The notes under the pieces: generated by a model
What the model was told of the DNA's origin: nothing
Databases searched by the model: none
What the model saw: the letters and a program-made list of their open reading frames with translations, nothing else
Made by a program: the position numbers and the translations under genes
Shown: piece by piece, positions 13,870-26,541 of the stretch
Layout: every line of letters begins with the position of its first letter
Position numbering within the stretch: position 1 is the stretch's first letter
Source of the DNA: Gadus chalcogrammus
Lineage: Eukaryota > Chordata > Actinopteri > Gadiformes > Gadidae
NCBI RefSeq assembly: GCF_026213295.1
Contig: NC_079424.1
Location: 12,133,992-12,197,991, forward strand
Direction: 5' to 3'
Length of the DNA: 64,000 nt

Positions 13870-13890
13870 TTGGTGGTGGTGGTGGTGGTG
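13870..13890. repeat. (GGT)n trinucleotide repeat
   Basis: Seven TGG/GGT units. Confidence 0.9.
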
Positions 13891-14320
13891 CTAGGAGGGG
13901 CCCGCGTAGCCGAGTCCTTCCCCCTCCCCTGAAGTTGTGGCTGTCCCTGGGTGCGGCTGCCAAGGACGACGGCTCAAAGTGGAGGAGAGACAGGAGGGGT
14001 CTCCACACCCGGCCGCTGTTGTGTAGCTGCTCCGCCGCGACGGCAAACTGACATCTGTTTCCCCTTCCGCTCGAGGAGGCCAGCCCGATGCCCCTCCCCG
14101 CCCCGGCCCCGCCTCCCTGTTCTCACTGATGAACAGCACTGGAGTGGTTAATGGAGAACAGGTGGTGGTGGGGTGGCTCACGTCACCCCACAGCAGAGCT
14201 GAACAAATGGGGGGAAAAGCGAGTTTCTGGTGGTAAGGACCAAAGGCTATTGTTACAAATAAACGACACAACGCTAGCAAATAAATAGGATATGTTGTGA
14301 ATTGAAAAGTGTATTTTGTA

Positions 14321-14642
<322 letters not shown>

Positions 14643-14937
14643 TTTCCATCTTCCTCTGTTCATGTTCCTGATGAACTCTGTCACTCTGTCCACCTATCCT
14701 CTGCCTCCTCCCTTCTCCTCCTCCCTCCTCCTCTCTGCTCCAACTTACCCACGGGTTGTGGCCTCTCTGCAGTCCTCGGGGTGTCATCCGATGCGCTAAC
14801 GCTACGCTAATCCTCAGCCATCGATCCAGATAAGGCTGTGGACTGGGGACAGGCAGATAAGTATACACAGCATATTAAAAGAGCTCAGGGGACGATATGC
14901 CGATAGCAGCGCAGGTAGCAGTCTGATCCTTGGGGAA

Positions 14938-14961
14938 GGGGGGGGGGGGGGGGGGGGGGGG
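14938..14961. repeat. Poly-G run
   Basis: About 24 consecutive G on the plus strand. Confidence 0.9.
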
Positions 14962-15397
14962 TCCGAGTGGGGACTGCTGGTAGTGCGGAGCATATGCAGC
15001 TCTGTTTACACTGACCTCCGCGACATGATGTTACATTGTAAGAGACAGGCTCGACACACCACTCACCGCATACATTGAATATGTGCTATATGCATAGAAC
15101 AGTCACCTGGCACTGTGAAGTAAAAATACAAGATTTCTTTTTTTTTGCAACATTAGTAACAGTTTCATACATCCAATGAATCAATCAAAAATTCACGACA
15201 TTTACCTAGCATTTAGACAATTTAATTTAATGACTTGCTTGCGTCCCTATGATTTCCTTCATATGATCTAATTTCGTGTTTTTTGCAGATGAAAAAATGA
15301 AATGAATTAATTTAAGCTAAGCCGATGTTGGTCAAGTGAGCCTTCAAGCTTCTGTCATGCACCTGTGGAATCCATTGTAGCGGGCTACGGACTACAG

Positions 15398-15454
15398 GGC
15401 TCCAGGACCTCCAGGCTTCCTCCCATCTGGCTGCAGCCTGGAGGTCCTGGAGCC
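15398..15454. repeat. Perfect hairpin, 20-bp stem and 17-nt loop
   Basis: GGCTCCAGGACCTCCAGGCT at 15398-15417 is the exact reverse complement of 15435-15454. A further TAGCC (15455-15459) can pair with GGCTA upstream across a bulge. Confidence 0.85.
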
Positions 15455-16249
15455 TAGCCGATGTAACACGTCCCCCCCCCCCGTGTCCATTCCCTCACCC
15501 AGCATCGCCTCTCTGTTTCCCCAAACACCAGCAGGGTTCAGGCTTGGTTGGAACCCGGCGTTGGGAGCCAAGGCTCTCTGCAGGCCTGCCAAGGTACGTT
15601 CGCCTGCCTTGTGGTGTTATTCAAAAAGGTTCCCTCAGCAGGGTTATACGTTTGATCCGGCATCACAGGGGCTGCTTGGTGGTTGAGGTGTTGTAGCCAT
15701 GGCTCATTGCAGCCAGGTCCAACTGCATGAACCCCCCCCCTTGAGAAGGTGTCTATAGCCTGGCCACTGGTGGAGGAAACTGTTGTGCTCTTGGAGCTGT
15801 CCAGATCAGGTGTCCCTGAACTTGACCCCCGTCTGGAACGAGCTGCAAGGAGAAGATTTACAGATTATGTAGTGTTTGATATCTGGTATTAAACCAAAGT
15901 GACGGTAAGACATTTTTAAGAGCCATTTCAGAGGGATCTATGCCACTCCCGTTGACCGCAATGTGTCAGGACAAAGACTGCAGCTCCATGCTGGAGCACC
16001 TTGGTCCACAGTTTATAATGCATGGCGGTGAACGGAGCGAAACGCTATAAATTGAGCATAGCATCAGAATCTCTGTCTACTTTCGCTTCTACTGGGCAAA
16101 TAACACAATCAACGGGTTATTGTGAGCACCCAGTTAGTTGCCCATACACAAAGAGGGATTTGAGCTTTTCAGAGCGGTCCAACTAGCATCGAGGCTAAAG
16201 GACATGGCCATGGCATTGTGCGAGTGGCGGCCTGTTATGGCAGTTCTGA

Positions 16250-16612
16250 CCTCCTTTCTGCCTCTGCAATTATGTTTATATTTATACATTGCAACTATCC
16301 TTTGTTATTTAAGTTAAAACGTGCAACTGTCCTATCCTAAGGCCTGCATGTGTCCTGTGCCATCACAACTCTGTGCCATCATATCTCTGTGCCATCATCA
16401 CATTTACAGGGCAATATTTTATATTTGTATAGTTTTAAGATGATCCTACATACCATGTGTGTGTTACAATTATGCATACAATAATCAAATCTAGGTATTA
16501 ATCTGAGTGTTTACAACTTAATCAACCTTTTCCTCTCCTTTTGACCCTTGAGCTTCTGTAAACAAGCTCTGTGGTATGGGATTAATAAAGTGGATCTTAT
16601 CTTATCTTATAA
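16250..16612 (+). mobile_element. Truncated LINE 3' end
   Basis: The stretch ends with GGGATTAATAAAGTGGATC followed by three TTATC-type units. This is the typical 3' terminus of fish CR1/L2/Rex-like non-LTR retrotransposons, which end in short tandem units. The upstream limit is only a guess. A three-copy 16-bp tandem repeat lies inside. No reverse transcriptase coding remains. Confidence 0.45.
16355..16402. repeat. 16-bp tandem repeat, three units
   Basis: Three consecutive units beginning CTGTGCCATCA, inside the putative LINE tail. Confidence 0.75.
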
Positions 16613-17809
16613 ACGAGCTGCGGAAAGCCCCCGGATCTATTCACAGTTTTTATAAATAGGGATCATTTGAGAAAAAGCAGACAGAAACTTTGCATTTAAG
16701 ATATATATTTCTCGGCTTCAACGCTATCAGATGAATTGGACAGCACCACTAAATAAGTAAGAGTATCTTTGTCGTGAGGCGTAATTCCCAGCTTCCATGC
16801 CACAGATAGCAGTGCTTTCAGACAGTGCATGCGAGGAAGTGACCAAAATCTGACAAGGCGTTCACTGTTCACTTCATGATATGATTGAGTATTGATCGGA
16901 TGCGGTGATACAATCTCAGGATTACATATTTATTTCCATCCCATTTGAATTGCATATGTGAAAGTCAGTTTTATTTAATGAAATGGAAATTGGAACGCGA
17001 AACTTAATGCCAATGAATAAATAACACAGTAGTCAGTGCCCTTTATTATGCACATCTTAATATAATTTTCCTTAATATTCTGATCACTATCAAACCCGTT
17101 CTGCTATGTATGCTAAGCACTTAAACACACACAAACCATCATAAAACCGTTGGATTTTTATAGAGAGAAAGAGGTGCGACCTCACAGCTAGTACAAAGCC
17201 TGGATACAGAGAGACAAGATGGGGGGAATCTGTCACAATGAAAAGCAGACATGACCCTCAGACCGTTGATCCAACATGAAAGAGCTTCGGCTAGCAGCAG
17301 AAACTGTGCACAGTGAGGGGAGTTTGAACCGCACAAGCTTGCATAATTTAAGGTTAACGAGGAAACAAGCACGGATCAAATGGTGCCCATTTGATTCCAG
17401 TTGACTCTGCTCTAGCGGGACCAGCCCTTAGTTTAAAGAGCTTCAGCTGCAGTCATGACTGCTGAAACATTGAGTACTGGTGGTTCATTTTAGATTTGAT
17501 GGGGCGCTCTGTGTAAGGAACCGCAGGGAAGAGGGGTTCCTTTGGTGGTCTGCAGATCCCAGACCAATCGGCATGGTGAACTACGTTTCAGCTACTGGTG
17601 AGACAGAGTGTGTTTATGTGCTATGATGTTTCTGCGTTAATAACATGGATGTTTTCGCATCTACATGCACTGTTAGCTAAAAGACTGACATGTAGATTGT
17701 GTCAAAATAGTAGGTTTGACTTTTTGAGGCCAATGTGTGTGTATTTGTGTTCTGGATGGAGATTTATGCAAAGTACCCTTGACTCTTGAAACATAGTTTC
17801 ACATGTTCT

Positions 17810-18007
<198 letters not shown>

Positions 18008-18655
18008 AATTTGATGCAGGGACGGAGTGTCCTCTTCGCTATCAGCCGCAACTCCTGAGCAACACCGCCCCTCCCTCCGACACACAAACACACACACACT
18101 TCACCCTTCCCTCTAATCACGGCTCTCCATTTGCATGAAGAGCCCCAGAATCAGCTAGAATAACGCTGCACTGCTTTGAACGATGAGTTTTTAATCTCGC
18201 TGAGGAGATGAGTTTCTGACCCGTGTGCATTTGTTGTTCGCCCCCCCCCCCCCATCCCTCCCCCCGATGTTCCTGTTGTACAGAAACCAGGGGGGAGTGT
18301 GTGTGCGTGTGTGTGTGTGGGGGGGTAAATGTGTGGAGACAGGGTGTCTGCCTGGCTCCCTTTAACCACTGTGATTGTGAATTCATTAGGGTCTCCGTAT
18401 CTGACACGGCTGCAAAATGGTTCCTGGTCAGAGGAAGAATAGGGGCTTCTTGTCACGGTGGAGCCGACTCGCTAACAGCAAATCAGACGACAGCCAGGGT
18501 GTGTGTATGCGTGTCATTTCTGTGGGTTCAGACCAATTTTCTGTGTGCGTCTGTGTGTGTATGCGGTGTGTATGTGCTTGCAATTTGTGTGTGTGTGTAG
18601 TAATGTGTGTGTACAGTATGTCATTTGTGGTTGTGTGTGTGTACTTGTATCTGCT

Positions 18656-18657
<2 letters not shown>

Positions 18658-18692
<35 letters not shown>
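18658..18692. repeat. (GT)n microsatellite
   Basis: Short pure GT run inside a wider TG-rich stretch (18490-18692). Confidence 0.9.
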
Positions 18693-18696
<4 letters not shown>

Positions 18697-18908
18697 CTAA
18701 ACGATGCAGAGTGCCAGGGGGTCTCTGGAAGTGCTATGGGTACTTATTCTTCTCCATTGCCCTCTGTTGACCCATGTAATGGAGAATTTCACGAGAGGAA
18801 ATGTTTGAAATATCCCATGGATGGAGGTAATGCGCTCCTGTGAAAGGGTAGGCCCTGCTTTGATCTCTGCACTGCACCACCCTCGCTCTCTCCCACACAT
18901 AGACGTGC

Positions 18909-18975
18909 ACACACACACACACACACACACACACGGGCATGCACACACACGCTCGCCACGCGCACACACACACAC
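18909..18975. repeat. Interrupted (CA)n microsatellite
   Basis: CA runs separated by GGGCATG and GCTCGCCACG. Confidence 0.85.
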
Positions 18976-19517
18976 ACGTTTTTGATCTTGGGGTGGCTGT
19001 GTATTATCTTGTTACAAGCTGAGGGAGCTGCTTGGATGTTTTCTTTGTAGCTTAACAACTGTAGCAAAGGAGTATAGAAATTGCATGCTTCAAAATTCCA
19101 ATTAATTAGAGGATCGGAATTTTTCAGAAACACCTTCGCTATGAGGAGAGAAAGATAGTTGGGAAGCTCGGAAACTCTGAAGAACGAGAGATTCTTAACC
19201 CTCTTATTAGCATTTTAATCAAGTAAATAAATTGGAGAAGGTTCTGTTTGATGGGGGGAAAATAATACAAAAAACATTAATTTGTTCTTCCAATTTTCTC
19301 AAGATGTGAGCAGAAAGGTTAGGCTTTCTGTTTGTTTATAAAAGACTAGAACAAAACGTAACCGCACAAAGAATGCTAAAAGATATGATTGAAGATATCA
19401 GAAAAACTATCTGACAAAGATGATAAGAAGTATATATTTCTTTAAAAGATATAAGTACAAATAAATAAAATGTACCCTTAAACACGGTGATACGCTTTTT
19501 CTAGATTTGTGTACATA

Positions 19518-19571
19518 GCAACCTAAAAACAAAGCAACCTAAAGACAAAGCTACCTAAAAACAAAGCTACC
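19518..19571. repeat. 16-bp tandem repeat, 3.4 units
   Basis: Units at 19518, 19534 and 19550 of the form GCAACCTAAAAACAAA, followed by a partial fourth. Confidence 0.8.
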
Positions 19572-19994
19572 ATCACCCACTGATCTTTCAGTGAAGCACT
19601 AAACAAAAGGTAAATTCCAATATATTCCACAGATATCCCTGTTTATGGTACCCCTGCCACCATAAACAGGGGTTTTAAAAAAGCATTTGAATTAGTCATT
19701 ATAAATATCTCTGCCCTGGCACAGACATATGTGATTTTACCGCTGTTCAACAAGATGAATGGAGCCTTTGGAACACAAACAGCCATCAAGCAGGTCTTGT
19801 TACAAAGCCTCTCACGTCTTTCCACATAGATCCAACAGGACCTGCGTCAACAAGGACAAACGCTTGATGACACCAAAGCTAGCACCCGTTTGGACATCAT
19901 GTGCCTCGTGAACACATTAAACACATACGTCTCCCCCTAATACCCTGAGCTCATGCATCAGGTAAACGTGGAGCAGCGAGGGGGATCAGCTCGC

Positions 19995-19996
<2 letters not shown>

Positions 19997-20060
<64 letters not shown>
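19997..20060. repeat. (CA)n microsatellite
   Basis: Pure CA run of about 64 bp. Confidence 0.97.
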
Positions 20061-20061
<1 letters not shown>

Positions 20062-23000
20062 GCATTCCTCGGTCTGCCTATTTATATGTGTATGTGTGTT
20101 TAGATTCTTTGCAGGAATGCGGATCAGTCTGCGGCCTGTAAGGCGCAGAGGTGCTTCGGCTACACTTCCATGAGATCATTGGTGACAGGCCACTTGGACC
20201 GGGCCGCCCAGCCCCCATGCCCCCCCCCTCGCTGCACATTCTACTCGCTTGACAGAGATGCTACCTGACAAGCACAGGTTTTCATTTCTACAGCTATTGT
20301 TATCAGTATCCCCTACTAAAGTCACCTTCAGAACAAAACGCATCGGCAAAACAAAAAGAAACAACGCAACCAACACACACCGGACATGCATAACACACTA
20401 CCCATTCAGCCGATTCCAAGGGGCTGGAAGTGGTTCCTGCGACTTGTTCTCTGCGGAGCACCTCTCCCTACACTACAAAGTACAACCTGCTGTTCCGCCA
20501 GGAAAAATTTCAAGCTGTCGCCAAAAAGTAAAAAAGAACAAGGCAAATTGTACACCTCGGAGGGAATGACAATAAAACAAAACAAACAACAAAGAGCATC
20601 TCGAAGTATTCCTGCAGAGTGTTGTCCCAGCCGTCGTCGTGGAGAGACACCTCCCGCCCCCCAAACCCCCCCTCCCTGAAGGATTGGTGCGCCACCTTTA
20701 TCTTCTCACACGCGCCAGATGTCTCCGAGGCGCGGCGTTGCGGGTGCGTGTCACAGGGACACCTGCTGTGGCTCCGCCAGCGCCGCTTGGAACCCTAATT
20801 ATCAAGCGATCTGCAACCACATTCTGCTGTTTTAATCAGGGAGACGGGGGTCGGGCCGGGGAGGAGGACAACAGAGGTCGCGGCAAACGAGCTTTAATTA
20901 CTGTCGTCCTCGGAGTAGATCTAAAAAGATGAAGAAAGAAACTAGATGTTTTACCTCTTGATTTATTTATTTTATTTGGAAGGGGGGAGGTGATGTAAAT
21001 TATTTTAGTCTATGCTATTTCTGATGACATGTTTCAAGCTAACCGCAGTTATGAATGGTTTCTTCTCACATAATGGACACCACCATATAAGGTTTTAATG
21101 ATAAGTTAAAGGCTGCAAACATGGCCACTTTGCCATTCCCGTTTGGGGCAAGGCGGACCAAAGGTTCACCTGGTTAAATTAGAACATGTAGGCGTGGCCT
21201 ATTTACCGCCCACTCCCAATAGAACTGTTTGTTTACCTGTGTTCGAGAGATGCTTCATGAACCACCTCCAGAACGCAAGCCCGTTTACCTTGTGTCTCTG
21301 TTAGAATAAACCACGTTGTTGAACATTTACCACTCTCCGAGTCATACCTAGCACAAGACCACCACACCACAAAGGATTGAGTTAGTTTATTCCACTTCAG
21401 AGGGTGGTTGGAGCAGATGATTGAGTGATCCATGATACCGATTTTCATTTGATTGTGGCTTAATGAATGTGTCCGCATGAAAAGGGATTTAAGTTACAAC
21501 TTCCCTGTTTTACTGACATACCTACTGTAGAGTTTGCAATTGTTGATGACTACCAAATGTGCAGGTTAAGTTTAAAGAGATCTATATGCATTATAAATAA
21601 CTTGGAGCTCAACTTTACTGTGGTTTACTCAATAACCTTACTCCCCAGGCTCCCCAAACTATTACAAATTCAGTATCATATTCACTCCTGTCAGGTAGAG
21701 GACATGTATTGGTTCGTGGGTGGAAGGAATAGCAATTATTGACTTCATGGGTCATTTTTTCTCAGCCCCTTTATCTTTCTGCCATTTACCGGTGGGGAAG
21801 CAAATATTTAGGGAGCCATATTTAAGCCCAGTTAAAAAAAGCTACACCTTCAAATGGTATCGCCTGGGAAGGAATACAGATAAAGAAGAGAAACTGATTA
21901 AAAAAAAGGCCACTTTTAATGGAAAGTGGATGATTCAGGTGGTGGGCCTGAACTTTTTAAATCTCAACCCTCGCTCAATTTCATGTTTAGAGATGTCCTG
22001 GGTATTTTAAATCGATTGCGAGTCCTTCAATTACAGACAGACGGGACAACAGTTTGGGGGAAAATGGATTTTTAGTGCCCATCTATGACAAAGGCAGAGC
22101 GCAGTGGGGCCATTATCCCCCAGCTTGCACACAAAACACAGTGGCTGCCGTTCACCCCCCTCCCTGTGGTTGCCAGACTTCCCTCGCGCTCCTCTTCTGC
22201 ACAGAACGGTCAAAAGCAGTTCCCTGACGAGTTGATTCAGCTGGAGGACAACGTCCGCGGCGACAATGAGACTCGATGCCCCTTCTGCTTCCTATCGGCC
22301 CATCTGTTTAGTTCTCAACAGGAGAAGCTGTGAGAATCGGGGAGCAAATAAACATCCCATTCCGGGATCCAACATATGTTGTTGATCAGCAACACACGCT
22401 TGGTGCTTCTGCCAGGGTGCTGCCGATAGCAGAGAGCGACAAGCACGCTGCCACCACACACATACACGCGGCGTCTTTGAGATAGATGACCGGAGTTGGG
22501 AGGAATTTTGAGCAAACCTTGTCCGAATAAAATACCGCACGCAGACCATTTTATGAGCTAATGCGTACATAGTTGTTGCTTCCAAATGACTCAATAAATA
22601 TCCAATACATCTGGAGAGATGGGCCTGACCTTGTCGTCTGGAGGCAGGAATGCCTTCCAGAGGAAGCGCCGGCTCTCATACACGGGTTTAACACAAGAGG
22701 CAACTTTACAAAGTGGCAATTACCATTCTGACATCCATTCTGAGGCACATAAAAGGGATGCACTTTGCCGAAGCAAAATGGACGATTACTACGCCAAATA
22801 AAATGGGCCTCATGAGGGTCTCATACACTAATACTCATACGATGCTTACATAATATATCCCCTTTAATTAAAGGTGCAGTCCACCCAAAGGGCCCTTTTA
22901 AAAAACCCACAGCAACCCCACCTCCTCCTATCACCTTCTGCGGTGTTGGTGTTGGAGTTAAAAGCGCAGACTAAACGATCGTCGTGTTCGGGTTGACCTC

Positions 23001-24467
23001 CAAAACATTCTCTGCAGCTCATCTATATTTATATGAGGCAGCGGGACTAATTTTGCCCAGTAAATCAGTGTGCACATTTTGTCGTGACCTCCAGCTCGAC
23101 ACTGAGTTAAACAATATCAGCGCTGGAAGCCCACTTTAACAGGCCTTAAATTCCTCTATCCAATCCATCAGCGGGGATATTTCTGACACACCACGGGAAG
23201 AGCATGAAATAAGGTAATTATTGAAGCCTCAAACCCATTGCTACGGCTGGAGCCCCAGGTCTGGTGAGGTGCTTGGCACAAGAAAGAAAAAAAAATGCGA
23301 TAAGAGGTAAAAAAATAAAGGAAAGAAATACTTGCGGTGGTGTTTTTTTGATGACGGTGATAAGGATGCAGTGGTGATAAGAAGGGGTTGGAGGAACAGT
23401 ATATTTCTGTATTGAGATAGGTTATTCCCAAGTAAAGCCTACCAATCGTAGTGCTGGCAGACTCCCAGCTCAGGCACTCCCCAGTTCCTAGCAAGTATGT
23501 AATATAATGTTATGCCAGTCAATCCTCGATTTGCACAGAACTCCCGGCGGTTCCTTGATGGTCAATATGTTTGTTTCCCCTATAACCTTGTCCTGCATGA
23601 AAGTAGATTGCAAAGAGTAAAACCCATATAAAAAAGTGTTGCACTCCGAGAGGTGGAAGTTAACCTTTGCACATGCTATGACATCCACTCTGATCCCCCT
23701 GACAGATAATCTATCCGTCAGCCCAACGGAACGGTAAGGAACACGGCCTCTCCGACACTCACCCAGGGATCCGCCGAAGAAAGGCCGATTTGTTCTCGAG
23801 TCTCCGGGGGAATGTGGGGGTACATTTGTACAAAACTGACAGTGGCTGAAGACGTAAATGTCTCGGTACATTGAAATCTTGTAAAAAAAGTACAAACTTT
23901 TGGAACATCAAGAGAAGGCATATTATGCTTTACGCTGTTTTAGCCTGTTTTCTGCATTTAAATTATAACAATAATTGAAACAATTCATTATAATATCTAG
24001 AGGAGACATAGAGCCTTAATTTGATTAGGCGCTACTGATTGGATTCTTCAATATTGTTTTTACACAATAGCTACAACAAGAGCGCTCTGAAATAACATAA
24101 TAAATTATCACAGTTACATCTGCTGCATTCAGACATTTGTGTACATAAGTTAAAGGAGGTGGGGGTAAATGTATTGCTGAGCATAGAAGGGCATATCAAC
24201 CCAGCCATATCAGAAAAAGGTTTTCCCATGGCTAGGTGTTTTGCCCATTATTATGTACTTCTGTGCTCATATGCTGACATCACATATTTATCCAGAAGAT
24301 TAACTCTGCAGAACGCCCACCCACCACCACCCCATCCACACACACACGGACCGGAAATAGGATTACCTTTCGATTTTCTGCTTCTTCTCCATTGACTTAT
24401 GCTTTGTGGCTTTCCGTGATACGACTAAACATCACACAGAGAACAGAACAGTTCTGAGGTATTCACT

Positions 24468-24473
24468 TTTTAT
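24468..24473 (-). promoter_or_regulatory. Candidate polyadenylation signal AATAAA
   Basis: This is the first canonical AATAAA on the minus strand after the suclg2 stop that I found. It is followed in transcript sense by a U/GU-rich stretch (TTCTGTTCTCTGTGTGATG), as expected of a downstream element. The hexamer is common by chance in AT-rich DNA. Confidence 0.35.
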
Positions 24474-25200
24474 TAATCTGTCCGGTTAAGTACTTAGTTT
24501 GGTCACTGCAACAATGATATCCCAATTCACCCCGATAGATTTAGGATTAAGACAAATAAACAATGGTAACGTTTTAAAGCTCGTCTCTGAGTGGAGCTGC
24601 AATACATTTCTCCTGTGACTTCATGAGTTGGCAAACCTACAATAACATAATTTACCTTAGTCAAGAAGACAATAATAAGACAATGTGCAACCACAAGAGG
24701 TTTACCACCGACTGAAGCAGCCCTTTGCCAGCAAAACCCGGTATGTTTTTACAGAGGATAGCAGTTGTTACACATTGCTTCAGAGACACTCATTTTTGGC
24801 TTATTTTGGCATTGACTTGCTGTGGATCTTCCCTGGCAGATCAATGTTACTTCACAGCTCACACAAAGCAATACCCATCTCCACTCAAACTAAGCACGAT
24901 GTGGCCCAGTGCTTATCCTTCTGCTTTGATTTAATTGGCACACAATGATTACACGTCTGTCTGGCAATTGGTATTTTATACATATTTTCTTCAGATGCAC
25001 TAAAATCCAAAACATCACAAAAAGTAAAATAAATGATTGAACTTACTAATTACTATCCCTAAAGAATGAGCACCATGCAGCAAGAGTGAGAGTGCTTATT
25101 AGATGCCTTCAGTAAGGGCAGGTATTCGACGGATCAATAGTGGTCCTGTTTGATTACAAAATTATATTTCATCTAGAATCAATGTGATTAATAAAATGGC

Positions 25201-25206
25201 TTTAAT
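25201..25206 (-). promoter_or_regulatory. Alternative polyadenylation signal ATTAAA
   Basis: This is a variant hexamer 358 bp after the suclg2 stop. The following sequence is not notably GU-rich, so it is a weaker candidate than the AATAAA further downstream. Confidence 0.2.
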
Positions 25207-25430
25207 CATAGCAGCCAGAGACAAACAAACCTTTTTTCTGTCGGGCAGCTGCATCGAAATTCTAAGATAAGAACATCACCCCGAATGTTAAGTTAGGTCT
25301 GAGGCTGTGAAACGAGCCAGGGTTCTTGATTGGGTGAGGCCTTTGATACAAGGCTGCTGAACATGATTAAGCTGCTGGCTGAGGTGGATCACAGTTTTAA
25401 GGCAAAGGCAATGGCAGAGCCACCATTTTT

Positions 25431-25590
25431 GCCACAGTGGACACTATTCATCAACAGTGGTCACTGTGTATCAATGGTGGCAATTTTTTCTCAATGATGG
25501 CCACTGTTCTCAATGGCGATCACTCTTCCTTAATGGTGGCCACCTTTTCCCCAATAATGACCACTATTTCTTAATGGCGGCCACTGCCTT
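25431..25590. repeat. Degenerate 20-bp tandem repeat overlapping the suclg2 stop codon
   Basis: About eight units of 19-21 bp start at roughly 25431, 25451, 25471, 25491, 25510, 25530, 25551 and 25571, with consensus near TCAATGGTGGCCACTGTTTC on the plus strand. The last unit encodes the C-terminal AVAAIKK of suclg2, and the stop codon lies in the next unit. Confidence 0.75.
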
Positions 25591-25676
25591 CTTGGCGGCG
25601 TCGTCCAGGTTCTCGGCAGACGTGATGGGCAGGCCGCTCTCGGCCAGGATCCTCTTGGCCTCCTGAACGTTGGTCC
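25564..25676 (-). CDS. suclg2: suclg2 terminal coding exon with stop codon
   Basis: The coding part of the last exon is 113 bp. It has two bases completing a Gly codon, 36 codons, then a TAG stop at 25566-25564. The acceptor is ccctccag. It encodes residues 287-322: [20 protein letters not shown], then [16 protein letters not shown]. This is the C-terminal tail of the CoA-ligase domain, ending one residue shorter than the recalled human tail (VAAIKK against VASVAKK). The last nine codons including the stop overlap the end of a degenerate 20-bp tandem repeat that continues into the 3' UTR. Confidence 0.95.
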
Positions 25677-26147
25677 CTGGAGGGAGGAAGGCTCAAACTG
25701 AATAAAGATCATCATACAAAAAGGAGAGGCAACCAAAAGTAGACAAACAAAGAGCTATTCTGTGGCCCATCTGTCACCGGTTGGGTTGCCGCTAGGAGGC
25801 TCCACATGAAAGGTGGCGTGCAACATTACATAGATGGAATCACTGCACACCGAGTGACAGAAGGACAGAGTAATGGGTGAGTGGCGGCAAATTCAACCAC
25901 TGATCCAAAGGCAGCGAATGGGCTGGTGGGGGATGAAAGAGAAAATAAAAGGGCAACGCGGGTGTATTGTTGTGTGGGTGGCTGGGTGAATGTCAACATT
26001 TGCATCTGTGGCATGCAAATGTATCTAGGGGGGGACACACAGTGTGTATATGTGGGTGATTTAGGGTGGGAGGGGGGTCAGAGCGGGCAGATACTCAGCT
26101 GGGATCTCTGGTAGTACTCATGATCTCGTTGAGTGGCAGTCTAGGAG

Positions 26148-26258
<111 letters not shown>

Positions 26259-26447
26259 ATGGTTGCCCGACTATAGAAGAGAAGACACCTGTCGTCTCGT
26301 ATTCTCGGGCCACCATGTTGGCCACAATGTTGGGGGAGACGATCAGGAAAATACATTAATGTGCACATTAATAGAAGTGGGTAGTGCAGGAGCAGTGGGT
26401 AGGGCTGGAGCAGTGGGTAGACCAAGAAAGCCGCAAGAAAGCCCAAT

Positions 26448-26541
26448 GGCCCAATCCCATTTCTACCCCTTACCCCTTCCCCTTCCCCCTTGTTTTGAAG
26501 GGGTACGGGGAAGGGGTAAGGGGTAGAAATGGGATTGGGCC
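26448..26541. mobile_element. Palindromic MITE-like hairpin, 94 bp
   Basis: A 35-bp left arm (26448-26482) starting GGCCCAATCCCATTTCTACC is the exact reverse complement of the right arm (26507-26541). The loop is 24 bp and is itself partly self-complementary. Such foldback units with GGCCCAATCCC ends are dispersed in teleost genomes (recalled, not searched). No clear target duplication is seen. Confidence 0.65.

Larger units (their letters stand above)
24468..25563 (-). other. suclg2: Probable suclg2 3' untranslated region
   Basis: This is the sequence directly after the stop codon, in transcription direction. It holds the degenerate 20-bp repeat array (25431-25590) and is otherwise AT-rich without recognisable coding. 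The left limit is set by the candidate AATAAA at 24468-24473. An ATTAAA at 25201-25206 would give a shorter UTR. No transcript data support either end. Confidence 0.4.

Noticed and set aside
15398..15454. MicroRNA precursor
   Set aside because: The 20-bp fully paired stem with a 17-nt loop is too short and too perfect for a typical precursor, and no family seed is recognised. It is kept only as an unexplained hairpin.
20249..20932. Overlapping frames in GC-rich DNA
   Set aside because: There is no recognisable motif, no consistent splice-bounded segment, and several competing frames on both strands. Probably chance in GC-rich sequence.
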